A stretch of DNA of 64,000 nt from Liolophura sinensis (Eukaryota > Mollusca > Polyplacophora > Chitonida > Chitonidae): positions 49,657,116 through 49,721,115 of the forward strand of contig NC_088301.1 of the NCBI RefSeq assembly GCF_032854445.1, read 5' to 3'. Both the position numbers and the translations under genes were made by a program. Below, piece after piece: positions 1 through 12,400 of the stretch (positions are counted from its first letter, which is position 1; the number at the start of each line of letters is the position of its first letter). The notes under the pieces were generated by a model that did no database searches, was not told the DNA's origin, and saw nothing but the letters and a program-made list of their open reading frames with translations.

Positions 1-1971
1 TCCCATAGAATAGAATAAGTTGCCATCCGTCCTAAAATACAGTGATTCTGTTTCTCTTTTTATATCACTGTATCACTCTAAGTCTTATATCACTGATTTC
101 TGTCAGCCAGACTACGGTTTTCTTTAATCACATCCATCGAAATGTACATACATTAATGTAAATTCACCTTAGACATCGTAAGTTCTAGCTCCAGTATATT
201 AATTATTACCGCCTATTCTTAGTTTCAACGATACATATCTTTAACAATATGTACATATTAATACATATGCAATTTTGGTTTTAGCTGGTCACACTAAGAA
301 TTTGTTTCAGGATTTTCAACTATTCTACTAACAGTTTTTATTAGTCTGATGTCCCGTTAAGTACCCTTATATTTTCAATATCTGTATTATCCTTATATCA
401 AGTCTTGAACTGTTCTCACCACCAGGGAGCAGCACATCACTACCTTAGACATGTACTCTATATATAAGTCTTTCTTTTGTCTGTGTGTGTAACTGATGTA
501 AAAAATCCACCAATTCAAATATTTTCTTTCTTATATTTACAGGTACTCTATTTCTTCAGCCTTTTCAACTGCCTCTGCAACCAAGGTTTATTCTGAGAGA
601 ACTATGGGATGTAGAGAAATAATTTTGCACAGATTTATTAAGTTTCCTTCTTTAGTGATGCAACACAAATAATTTTAGCACTGTTTTCATAATAATTTCT
701 TACATAATGTTTACTGAAAATAGAGTGCTTTACATGATTGTAAGATTGAAGATTTGCAGTATCTCAAAAATTTAAATCATGTACAAGATAGGGAAAGGGC
801 CAATCAGTACAGCTGAGAGACAGTCATCTTTGTTGTTGAGATGGTTTGCCATGTCTAACTTTGACCTGTGTCAGCAATGTCATTCTTTCATGCTTCCCGT
901 ATCTGATGCTTAGACTGTGAAGCATATCAATGCCATACCTGACCTTGTCATACTTTATTACATGCAACTCTTCAATGAAACCACAGCTAATGAATTTGTA
1001 CGCCATCAGCACAGTTAAACAAGATTACAGCTATGAGGTGTAATATAGAACTTTCTGATTATTTTACTTGCTTCTTATTACGAATTCCCCAAACCCTAGT
1101 GATTCTGCAAGGCTAGCTTGTCGACTTTTATGGCTTTTTCCCATTGCAGACAAGCAATTATACATGCAAGAGCAGGATCCAGCTTGCCTAAAACTTCAAA
1201 AAACATCAAAGAGATTAAAATTCCTTTCTGAATCATTATTAGCATCACAGATAGTAAAAATGGTGGCAGCTGCACACTTCAGAACTCTCTGCTGGAAGTA
1301 CAAATGAAGAAGTTCATGAACTTCACATGGAAATCACATAGAATTTTAAAAAAAAAATAGCTAGATTTTGACAAGGTTTGAATTAACAAAAAGTATTTAA
1401 AGGCATGAAAACAACACACAGCTATAGGTACCGGTAAGGTCTTACAAGTGACCCAGGGTTAGGGTTGCGTGGACTCTATGGATGTGAAAGGGACGAGTCA
1501 CACCTATACAACGGCCAGTGCCAATGCTGGAGTGAAGCCGGGGCACTGCAACAACAACGTCGCTGTTATCGGGGTCGAGTTCAGCAGTACGAGTACGTTT
1601 TGTTGCTAGTAGAAGTAATTTATGGAGTAAGTTACCTACACAACAGCTTTTGCGAAAGGTGGCTTCGTCCCAAAGTAGTTATATTTTACAGAAAACATGC
1701 AGTTACTACAAGTAAACTCTTTGGTTTCTTCACCCATAATTTTGTTGTAAATCGTCTGCTTTTCAAAAAGAAATGAAAGCAAACCTCAGATAAGGGACGT
1801 AACTCTGGATAGATTTCGTAGAATTCTGGGAAGAACTCGGAGAGCCTTGTCTGTGGTACCGTACTTTTCTGAATTTTCTTGGTAAAACTATCGTAGTCCT
1901 GGTAGCCAGATTTTTACTTATGTACACGGCTATTTATCTTCTTCTTCTCCTTTCAAAAAATCAATTAATTA

Positions 1972-1979
1972 TCACGTGA
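1972..1979. promoter_or_regulatory. TCACGTGA E-box (CLEAR-like), copy 1
   Basis: Palindromic TCACGTGA inside ATCACGTGAT. This is the core bound by bHLH-Zip factors of the MITF/TFE type in animals. A second copy lies 144 bp downstream. That it drives the stabilin gene is inference from its position upstream of that gene's first splice acceptor. Confidence 0.3.
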
Positions 1980-2115
1980 TGTTTTCATGCAGCCAAAGAA
2001 GTGTGAACGGCACATTTCCCTCCACGTTTGCGCATGCCACTATGTGTGTACCAGCGGGAAAGCTTAAACTCTATGTCATGTTTTTGGCAAGTTGGCGAGC
2101 TCTTTGAAGAGGAAG

Positions 2116-2123
2116 TCACGTGA
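2116..2123. promoter_or_regulatory. TCACGTGA E-box (CLEAR-like), copy 2
   Basis: Second TCACGTGA, in the context GTCACGTGAA, close to the CLEAR consensus GTCACGTGAC. A TATA-like TTTATAAG follows at 2173-2180. The functional assignment is unproven. Confidence 0.3.
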
Positions 2124-3404
2124 AGTGGTGCCCAAAGTGGTGTAGGATTGAATTACTCCTTGGGCTTTCCGCTTTATAAGTCCAATTAAAGACTTCCATT
2201 CGTATCCGCATTCGCATGGACGTTAACTGCCCGCACTGGCCATGTGACTGCTGACAACACTACACAGACATTCCGACAAGAGCATGTTGATGGCCTGATC
2301 ACGATTTATGAGATTTGAGTCCAAACGCAGCCATACTTTTTAACGGGACATATGAGACTTACATATTCTTTTTATGACACACCCAATTTTTTCATGCCAA
2401 CCAGACCATGATTATGATGAGAATATTCATTATTTGTCACCATTTATATAGGGTAGCGTATCATTCATTACCTTGTGTACGCCGTACAAAACACAATCAG
2501 ATAAGTGAATCAATATAGGGTACCGTATAATACTATGTCACACTAATAAAGTCTACAATTAAATGAAGAAGAGATTGACTGGCATTTAATACTTTAATTG
2601 AAAGCATCTTTTTTTGGACACACGTAATTGTACATTGACTTGTGAGGCTTATTAGTATATGTGTTCTTTTCTTCATTCACTTTTTACTGTAATTTAACAG
2701 TACCAAATACTGTACCTGGTATGAAAACAGTTTTGAAAAGACTACGATTTTAGGCAATGGAAAGAGGCATACATACACATGTAGGCCTATAAGTGTGAGA
2801 TATTGATGTTGGTAGATAATGAAGACGATACAGATAATTACCATTGTTTCACACGTGTGGCACTGTGCCAGGGAAATGTATTAAGTGACAGTTCAAATTG
2901 CAAATTCATGATAAATAACAAAAATAATAAATGAATCAGGAAAAAAATGAACTATGAAAATGTTTGACAAGCATTAAAGCTGCTGGCGGTTTTAACTGTG
3001 GTTTAGAGGCGGGTGGGAGTGAGGATAAGGCTATAAGCCTAACTTCCTGACACTGGTTAGAACCACCCCTTCTTCTGCAGATAAGCATCTTGTTCTAGGT
3101 TAATGTCACCCTCTTAGCTGTAACAATAACTCTGGACTCTGTACTAGCTTACTTAAAGAATTCTCAATAGAACTCAACACAAGAGCATTGTGTTTTCAAG
3201 CCAGGACATTGGACTAAGAGAGAAGTATAAAGCCGTGAGGTACATCCCATGGATCTACTGAGATGTACATTGAACCTGAATTTGGTGGACGGGTGAATTA
3301 TCAGAGCAGCTTCATCCAAATGAAATCATAAGCTGTGGTCATCATACCTTGGGAATATACATGCTGTCTTTGGAGTAGAAACTAACCATCCATTGTTGGG
3401 TAGC

Positions 3405-3429
3405 TGTTTTTTTTTTTCCCCTTTGTAGC
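3405..3429 (+). other. 3' splice site before the first stabilin coding exon
   Basis: A long T/C tract ends in TTTGTAG at 3429, followed by 13 untranslated bases and then the ATG at 3443. This implies at least one upstream untranslated exon. Confidence 0.6.
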
Positions 3430-3442
3430 CAACCAAACAGTC

Positions 3443-6400
3443 ATGTGTAATATTTGGCTCTATGTCACACTGACTGTTTCAGGAGCTGTTTTTGTCTTGT
3501 GTGATGATGATGCATTCTGTAATGACACTTTGACATCACAGACCCAGACACCGTGTCGATCCTGCCTCGCAAACACTCACATCACCTGCCCCGAGGGCAC
3601 CACCCAGCTCACTACGGGACATGGCAGTGAAGATTGCTCCTATGTTCAGACTATTGGCACCCACAGGGTTCGCCTCAAAGGTTGTCGGCACAAGTGTGAA
3701 AGGGTGATCAAGGTGGCCTCTTGTTGTAATGGATACTGGGGAAGCCAGTGTGAAGGTATATGTATTTACAAATTAATGTATCCAGTCCTAGCAAGAAAGA
3801 AAATCAAAAACAGTGAAAATTGTTTTATATATTTCCATTTATAAAGCTAACTCAGGTGATAAAGTTTAAGGCCATGATAACTCATTCGTTGATATTAATT
3901 TAGGTATGTACATCTATGATAAATTAAGAAATTATTTTATGAATACTCAACCTTTATAAACTGTATAAATTTTATATTATAAACTGCATCCTGTTCAGGT
4001 TGGCCATAACCAATCTAAGAATTGGAGCTCATTTCAGGTTCTATTATACCAGTCATTTGTTACCTTATGGTCTGAACTCTGTGGAAAAGACTGTGGAAAT
4101 TACAATTTAATTGTATTTTTGCATTCAAACTTTTAGGTTCTATAATGACACCATGAGCACTGAATAATTAAAGCTGGTATTCAAGAATTTAATCAATTTC
4201 ATTTACATGTAAGAAATGTGATGATGTTGAAATTGTGACATCTGCCAATCTGTCAGTCACCATGCATGTATGCCCAGAGTGACCATCCTGAATTTTTAAT
4301 CTGGTTACCTTTGTTCTCTAGAATGTGTTGGTGGAGTGGAGAACCAGTGCTATGGACGAGGTCTCTGTGATGATGGTTATGAAGGAACTGGAATGTGCAC
4401 ATGTCTGGTAATGCCCTACAATTTATACATATTTCCTTTTTTACATTTGTGTTTTCTGCCGTACTGAAGAATATTTCACTTATATGACTGCGGCCAGAAT
4501 CATGGTGGGAGGAAATGAGCAGAAATGTATGGCCGAAGCATGGTCATGAGTTGGAACTGAACTCCCAGCGACTGCATTGTTTACCGACTACTGGGTCATT
4601 GTACCACACTGACACGCTAATCACCTCAGCCACTAATAGTACTGGCATTTTATACAAGTATAGCCTGCATGGATATAAATATCATCACATCAGTTAACAA
4701 ATTCAAATCATCAGCAGAAATTTTAACATTATTTAATAAACAAATACAATACAATAACAGTTCATTTTAAACAACAAATAGCCTTAACTTTCTTTGTCAT
4801 AAACTGTTTCTGTAACTGTGTGCCTTTTAGTTAGCAAGTTTGAAATTCAGAGTGTTGAATTGACAGTAGGATAATGTTAGTTGGAGCACAGGTCTTACAG
4901 TGGAGTCACTAATAATTATTGTTTCTTCGTTGTGACCCTCAGTGGTGTATATTTTCGTTGCCAATAATTAAGCCTGTATGATTGTTAATTATTAAAACTT
5001 TTTCAAAAAAATAAAAATAAAATTTTGTCTTTTTCTCCACAGTCCCAAGTAAACTTCATATCAGTGGCATATTTTAAGTTTTTGTAAACAGCTTGTGTGC
5101 CAGATTGATAATTAATAATTATTGCATGTAGCATTTGTGATTTTGCATGCGCTGGCTCTGCCCAGTTTGCTTTCACCATAATGATGGCTGTTGTGCTGTT
5201 GTGAAATATTCTTGAGTCTGGTGTAAAACTCCAATCAATTAAATAAATAAATAAATGATGTGATTTTGTGGCGTTAATCACCAGGATAAATAGTCCTTGC
5301 CGGCTCAAATGGTTAAAGCTATGTCGTGGGATCACTTCAAGCTCTTGTAGATTCGGCAGCAACGTTAATTTGCGTAAGTTTGTGGCAGACCTGACAAAGA
5401 TTGATGATTTTTGGCTGTCTGGTTTCCTGCTACCATAAATCTGACTGTTATCAAGTCAAAAATTCTTGAGCAATTCTTGAGAAACATTAACAGTGATTAC
5501 AAACCAGATGAGTACACAATGTTACGTGTGATCAGCTGTGTTAAGTGGCTGTTTTTATTCTCACATTCCTCCCACCATAATGCTGTCAGCCGTTGTATAA
5601 GTGAAATATTCTTGAGTATGGCTTAAAGCACCAATGAAATAAGTAAATATTCTGATATTCCTCTGTGATCCTTTGCAGGATGCTTTTAATGGGACAGCTT
5701 GTGAATTTTGCAAAGATAATCAGATGTATGGAGAAAACTGTGATCTGGGTAAGTCAAATATTTCACGTTTGGAAAATTATAGAGCAGGCTGTGGCATTTG
5801 TCCAAAAAGAAAGTTTCGGCAAGAAATTCATGCCTTAGGGACATTTTTAATTAAGAGAACATGTCTTAGAGCTAACATGGATTAGATTAGTAAAGATTTG
5901 TGAATTGTATGTTAATACTTTTGAACACTTTTGCTTGACAAAGCTTATTTTTTACAAATCATGCATAAAAAGAAAACTATAAGTTTAATGAGAAATGTAT
6001 AAAATATAAACTATATTTCTGTATGCCATATTATAATTGCAGAAGACACATTTTTGGAAGTTACAATTAAATGCTTTTATTTTGTTATTCTGTATTGTAA
6101 ACTATTAAATGACTCTGCCCATGGTGAAACTGTTCTAATTAAATTCACCACTAATAAAAGCAAATTGCCGACATAATCTGGATTTTTGTGTTTTAGAGTG
6201 CAAATGTGTGAATGGGACCTGCAACAATGGACCTGAAGGGGATGGTTCATGTGAATGCTTTTTTGGCTACACTGGAAAACTTTGTGATAAAGGTAAAATG
6301 AGTGATTAATGCTGCTGAATTAAGATTTACTCTTCAAGACAGGTTAACATATATGTTTTTCAAAACTACCAGGTTTTTGATTTCTGGTTGGTTGTTGTAC

Positions 6401-9400
6401 TTATATTTGAATTTGTGTTATAGACGGTTCTTTCACATCTGGCAAATTATTGTTAATGACAGTTTGATGAATCAGTTATCTGGGATGTGATTTTGTCGTT
6501 TTTTTCTTTACAACTAGAGATTCCAGGCTGTGACAATGTGACCTGTGCTGATGATGCCAAGTGTGTTATGATTGGCAGAAATGCAACCTGTGTTTGTGAT
6601 GATGGCTACGAGGAAGTGGAGACACAGGGCTGTGTAGGTAAGCTAACATTATTGTATTCTTGTTCCCAGTACCATTGTTCAGTTCTTTATTTAACGGAGC
6701 AAGCTTAAATTCATGATAGCGGCAGTTCCATGTCGTCTTCCTCTCAGGACACTCATTCAGCGAATGGCCTATGTTATATGACATAGAACGTCAAAAATTT
6801 TAGCAACCGACAGTGGACAGGTTGTTGCAGCTGAAGACTAACAAAAGACTACATTTGGCCATATGCCAGAATTAGTTACGTTGCTAATTAGTATACATTT
6901 CTGCTATGAGAATATCAAAAATCAAAACATAGAGCACTTTATAAATATAATTCTGAATTGCATTGTCAATAGAGGGCAAATATTCCTCAAAAATTTACTG
7001 AGATCAAACTGAATCACTATTCCAAGATATTCACCAGGGTGATCCATGCTGAATACTGTGTTGTTTGTCCTATGCAGCTATCGATGCTTGTCTGTCTTCT
7101 CCGTGTGATGATAATGCTGACTGTGAGTCAACTGGACCAAACCTTCACCGCTGTACCTGTAAGAAGGGTTATCAGGGTGATGGTTTGTACTGCAATCCTA
7201 TCAACAGGTGTCATGAGAACTCGGGTGGATGTGTCTCAAACACTTCTGTCTGTGTTTATCGTGGACCAGGGGAGGTAAATAAACAGATAACAACTGAATG
7301 GCACTGCATGTACATGTATAGGTTTAATATGGTTGCATTTAATTATGACATAACTTGTCATACTTTCGTGTACATGTATTTACAATATAGCCATTCATGG
7401 GAATTAAACAGAGTTAGGCAGAAGGTAAATTAAGACTGTGATGTCAGAATTTTATTATGGTGCAGTGTTTTCTTTAATGTTTTAATTGTACTATGATATT
7501 GAACTTCTAAAGTCTTTCACTGTGATGCTTCTTAAATTTATTTATTTATTTATTTATTTATCTATTTATTTATTTGACTGGTGTTTAACATCGTACTCAA
7601 GAATATTTCACTTACACTTATGGTGGGAGGAAACCGGGCACAGATTGGAGGAAACCCACAACCATCCGTAGGTTGCTAGAAGGCCTTTCTACGTACGGCC
7701 GGAGAGAAAGCGAGTGTAAGCTGACTTGAACTCAAAGTGACAGCATTGATGAGAGGCTCTTGGGTCATTATGCTGTGCTGCACTAACCAACTGAGCCACA
7801 GAGGCCGCCCGTGATGCTTTTTAAAGGTTCTACATGAATATCTTGCAGCAGAAAGTTGATGGCACTTTATTCATGCCAAACAATCCTTTCCCAGATCAAA
7901 TTTTAAAGTAACAGGAACCGTAGGTTAAATTTTTGACTTACAGGATAATAAATGCCAATGAAAACATTGTTGCAATGGGCTGAGAATGGTGTCAGAAGGT
8001 TCTATTTTCGTGATTATTTGTAGTCTCTGTTGGTTCAGGAAAAGCACTTGTTTGATGATCATGTCCTTCACAATTGAATTTTTTTATTGTTTACTAACTT
8101 TAATCAAGAGACAGTTTTCAATCATGCAGTCAAGGCTTTACCTTAAAAGGCTATAGCTGGTGAGATGAAACAGTCTACGAGTTTAGGATTGGTTCACATT
8201 CGATATGTACTAATTACTTGATTTTGTTGTCTGTAATTAATGTAAGATTTAGGAAAATGAATTCCGTCTGATACCTCTAATTAGCATTCTGTCTGATACT
8301 GTGCAATTTTGAACAAACAGTGGCACCTCTGTATATGATTTGACTTCATGTACTTCATTACAGCATGAATGCGTTTGTATGTTTGGCTATGAAAAGTACC
8401 GGGCAGGTTTTGGGTGTTCTCTGACAGACATGTGCACTAAAACCATTAAGCCCTGTGATGAAAATGCAAACTGTAAGACAGTGGAGCCAGGGAGATTTGA
8501 GTGAGTAGTAAATGTTTATTTGTAATAGATTTCATTTTTTTTCCTTCTGGCATAAAATGCGTAAGAGATTTTGTTGTCATGTGACCAGCTTGCAAATAAA
8601 GCCACACCACTTGAAATATAACATGAAATATATATAACTTAATTTGGTAGGATATTTATTCAGTTGAGGGTGAACTAGAGGATTTCAGTTAAAATTCTCA
8701 TTTCCATGGCAACCAACTCTAAAATGGTCATGCTCAGAACAGTAGCCATATGCTGCACATCTTGAGTAGATGAATTTTAGATTTGGTATATAGTCAGTTC
8801 ACTTCTAGTCTTTAAGTGTAAACTTGATTGTTATTCAAGCCAGGGTCAGTTTGATTAAATTTAGTGGTTTCCATGACAACCCTGCATAGATTTTTGTTTC
8901 ACATTGTAATATCCAGCAGGGTATTAACCTAATATATTTTGTTGCCAACTGTTTGTTCTCAAGTCAAAGTCAATTGCTTTGTTAGTGTTTAATATCTACC
9001 GCTTCTTTTATAAATTGAATTAAGCATATAAACTAACCATGCTGGTCACTTTACATAACACCTTGTACTGACATCAGTCATGTGACATCAGGTTATTCTG
9101 AAGAATTCTTCAAAATGCAAGACTGTGAATAGATTAAGTGTGTCATACTTACTTCCTTTCACCATTAATCATGGCATATCTATGTCATAGTTTATCAGTA
9201 CATTGTGGCTTGGAAAAGGTTGGTGGTTTTCTTCGAACGCCCCAATATCCTCAATCCATAAAACTGACTGTCATCATTGTATTCTTGAGTGGGACATTAA
9301 AACAAGAATGACATAAATAACCTGAGTAAATTAATTACTGAGTCTGATGAATCCCGTAAGAAAAACAGTATTGTTGTGTGTTTTGGTTTACATGTATGTA

Positions 9401-12400
9401 TCTTTTATTCTTTTTGCTTTAGATGCATTTGCTATCCAGGATATATTGGGGATGGCAAATTATGTTACGGAAACCTTTTACAGGTAAGCTTTTGAGATTA
9501 CCCATTGTGCCTCTTGTTTCATTCATGATGAACTTGGTTAAAATCTGTTAATTTAGAAAAATTGAGTAGGTGAAACTGTCTTTATTAAATTGCAATGAAT
9601 TTTCATGACTACACTTTCATGATAATTATTATTCTGTGTAGTATGTAGCCTGAATGTCTTATCATTGCAGGTTTTGGAGAAGATGAACGCCAATTTCTCA
9701 GACCCGGTAACAGGAGATTCGCTGCATATTGCCACTCAGGTGTTAAAGACGCTGTTCCGAGATCTCCTTACAGAACATGGCCCCCTGACCATATTTGTCC
9801 CCACAGACAAAGGCTTCAAAGCAATCAGGAGGAGTGGAGTATGTTTTTTGTACATTTACAGCGTAGACATGCACATGTGTATTTACTTACCTGTAATGCT
9901 GCAGACTATACTTGGCAGCTATAATTCTGTTTTAGGACATACATTTAATTTCTGTGAAGCAGGAGTGCATGTTGACATTTATCATTGTTTATATGACCAG
10001 TGTAAATATTTAATATTACCTTTAATGAGGAATGTATTTATATTGAGTGGGGAAAGCATCTTTCAAACTGTTTTGATTCCATGTTCTATTGAATGTGAAC
10101 ATTAGATGTTAAGCAAACTCCATGCATCAACAAAGTGGAAAGAAAATTGAAGTTCATAACTGAAATATTTAACAAGTGAACATTTGAATCAGAAAAATAA
10201 ATATAATCTAGATATTTATGTGTTATTTTTTATTTTCTAATTTTTTTTACCAGTTGGCTGATTTCTTGAAAGACAAAGACAGGGCAAGACAGATTCTGTT
10301 CCAGCATGTAATTGTGGGTCAACTGCTGATGGAGGATATGGCTAACAGCACAGTGTTTTACACTCTGCAGGGAAGCTCTGCTGAGCTACAGGCTAGGGTA
10401 AATCAAATTCATACTGGATTGTGTCAGATACCTAAGACCCTCATGTTTTTTTATGAGTTCCAGTAATCAGTCCAAGTAATTAATGGCTTAGATGGCCAAT
10501 CCCCTAATACTGCAGCCACATTAACATTTAAAGTTCATAGTAAAGTTTGATATTTGATCGATGGTGCATGACTTTTGTTTCAGGGAAGTGGTTTTCGTTT
10601 CAAACTCCATGGTACCAGGGAAAAGGCTCGGATATTAAAGTCTGATGTTGTTGCATCAAATGGGGTTATTCACATCATCAATTCTCTTCTCACGAGCCAG
10701 CCCAATCAAATGGGAAATAAGTCAGTGAGTATTTACATTTACAAGATTTGAAGATTTCCAAATATATGGTTTGCCGATCAGCCTGTCACATATAGGAAAT
10801 TATGCCAGTAACATGTTTTGACAATAGTGTTGATTGGCAATAAAATAGTTGAAAAATATTCAATTACATTTGAAGTGAATACTTTTTTTGGTGGTATGAG
10901 AACAGGTGATATCAATTGTGTGATTTTGACCATTACAATCTTTTTCAGGTGGAATTATTCGATCTGATCAATTCTGAAGGCAGACACAACAGATTTGTAA
11001 CTCTGATCAGGGTAGGTGATTTTGAAATTTAAGTTTCGTGTTAATAAAACAGCATGTTTTACCTTGTAATATCTCTTGTATTTATTAAATAGTTTGTGGT
11101 GCTCTAGATTTATGTTTCTCGTTAACCAGTAATTAATACATGTACATGTGGATGTATACATAATGGTGAGTTCATAGGGTAGTCTGATGTCTCGAATAAA
11201 TATTACAGACACAAATTTCTTGTACTTTTTAGGCTGCAGGCATGGAGAGCTGGTTTAATTCTGCTAACCTGACAATTTTTACACCTAGTAATTCGGCGTG
11301 GAGTGCTTTACCTGAAGGCTCATTAGACTACCTGCAATCACCTAAGGTAAAAAGTGTAGGTTTGCCTGTTATGTCATATGGAAGTACATGTGGGAGTTGG
11401 CAGTATGACATAGGTCACATAAAAGGGTTGGAAGAAGGACGTAGAGAACTTAAAAGACCGTGCAGAATTGCACCATTAAAAAGAAAAGGAAACAATGTAA
11501 TTGTCACATGACATAAGTAACAAACTTTTCTTGTCAAGGACTACAAACTTTCAGTTGTTAAAGGTTTTGTCCACACATTTCTAATTTTACAGATGACATT
11601 TCTTCTATTTGTTGTTACTTGTCATATGTGTAAATACTTGTAATGGGAATGAGTATACAAATTGTTTAATGTACTTACACATTTTCTTTTTTTGGCAGGG
11701 AAAGGACAGGCTTGTTTCTCTCCTGCAAAATCACATTTTTCCTGGTGTGGTAAGTTTGAGTATTATTAATAAATGTCTGTAATGTTATAATTTCTCGTCA
11801 TTGCTTTTCCTTGTTCTGAAATTTATCACCTAAAACTTTCAAGAAATAGTATTTACATATATACATAGGATTATTGTAGACATTTTAAAAGTATGTATGT
11901 GTGCATAGAGGTATAAAATTAAGTACATTTTTTTTAAATGTAATACTTTAATATATTTCACTTTGTTATACAGTATTTGTGTCAGAAAGCTGACGTCCAC
12001 AAGTGACTTGCTAGTACACAAGAATGAGACAAGTTAAAGTTTATTGGTGATAATTTTGATCGCTTTTAGTTGAACTCCAGCTTATGCTGGGTTCCTCTCG
12101 AGCCCTAAGTGGGAAGGTCTGCAGCAACCTGCGGATGGTCGTGGGTTTCCCCCGGGCTCTGCCAAGTTTTCTCCCACCACAATGCTGGCTGCCGTAGTAT
12201 AAGTGAAATATTTTTCAGTACGGCGTAAAACACCAATCAGATAAATAAATAAATAAACTGGTGATCATTTCCTCCAGGCTCTGCCCATTGTTACTCCCAC
12301 CATAATGCTGGCGAATGTGGTATGAGTGAAATATTCTTAGATAAGGTGTAAAACACAAATCAAATAAGTAAATTAATAAATTTGTTGATGATTTTTGTAC

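Larger units (their letters stand above)
1..3429. other. Upstream region of the stabilin gene, no coding exon identified
   Basis: AT-rich non-coding sequence. Small open frames occur (for example minus 824-1012 and plus 1478-1609), but none has a recognisable product or convincing splice context. A more GC-balanced stretch at about 1960-2320 contains two TCACGTGA boxes and a TATA-like TTTATAAG at 2173, so it could be the promoter or first untranslated exon. A polypyrimidine tract and 3' splice site end at 3429, so the 5' end of the stabilin transcript probably lies in this interval. Confidence 0.5.
3443..9483 (+). other. Stabilin exons 1-8: signal peptide, Cys module 1, EGF block 1
   Basis: Residues 1 to about 360. 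A hydrophobic leader ends near VLC at residue 20. Residues about 34-104 form a Cys-rich module (CxxC, CP.G, C.Y, GC..KC, then CCNGYWG..C). EGF and laminin-EGF-like repeats follow, split over small exons with phase-1 joints typical of shuffled EGF exons (G|AG TGC at exons 3/4). Calcium-type EGF spacing such as GYQGDG occurs in exon 6. Confidence 0.85.

Noticed and set aside
824-1012. 62-codon minus-strand open frame
   Set aside because: Reasonable codon pattern but no acceptor, partner exon or recognisable domain; too short to call.
1478-1609. 44-codon plus-strand frame in a GC-richer patch upstream of stabilin
   Set aside because: No homology recognised, no consensus donor at its end, and nothing links it to the stabilin exons.
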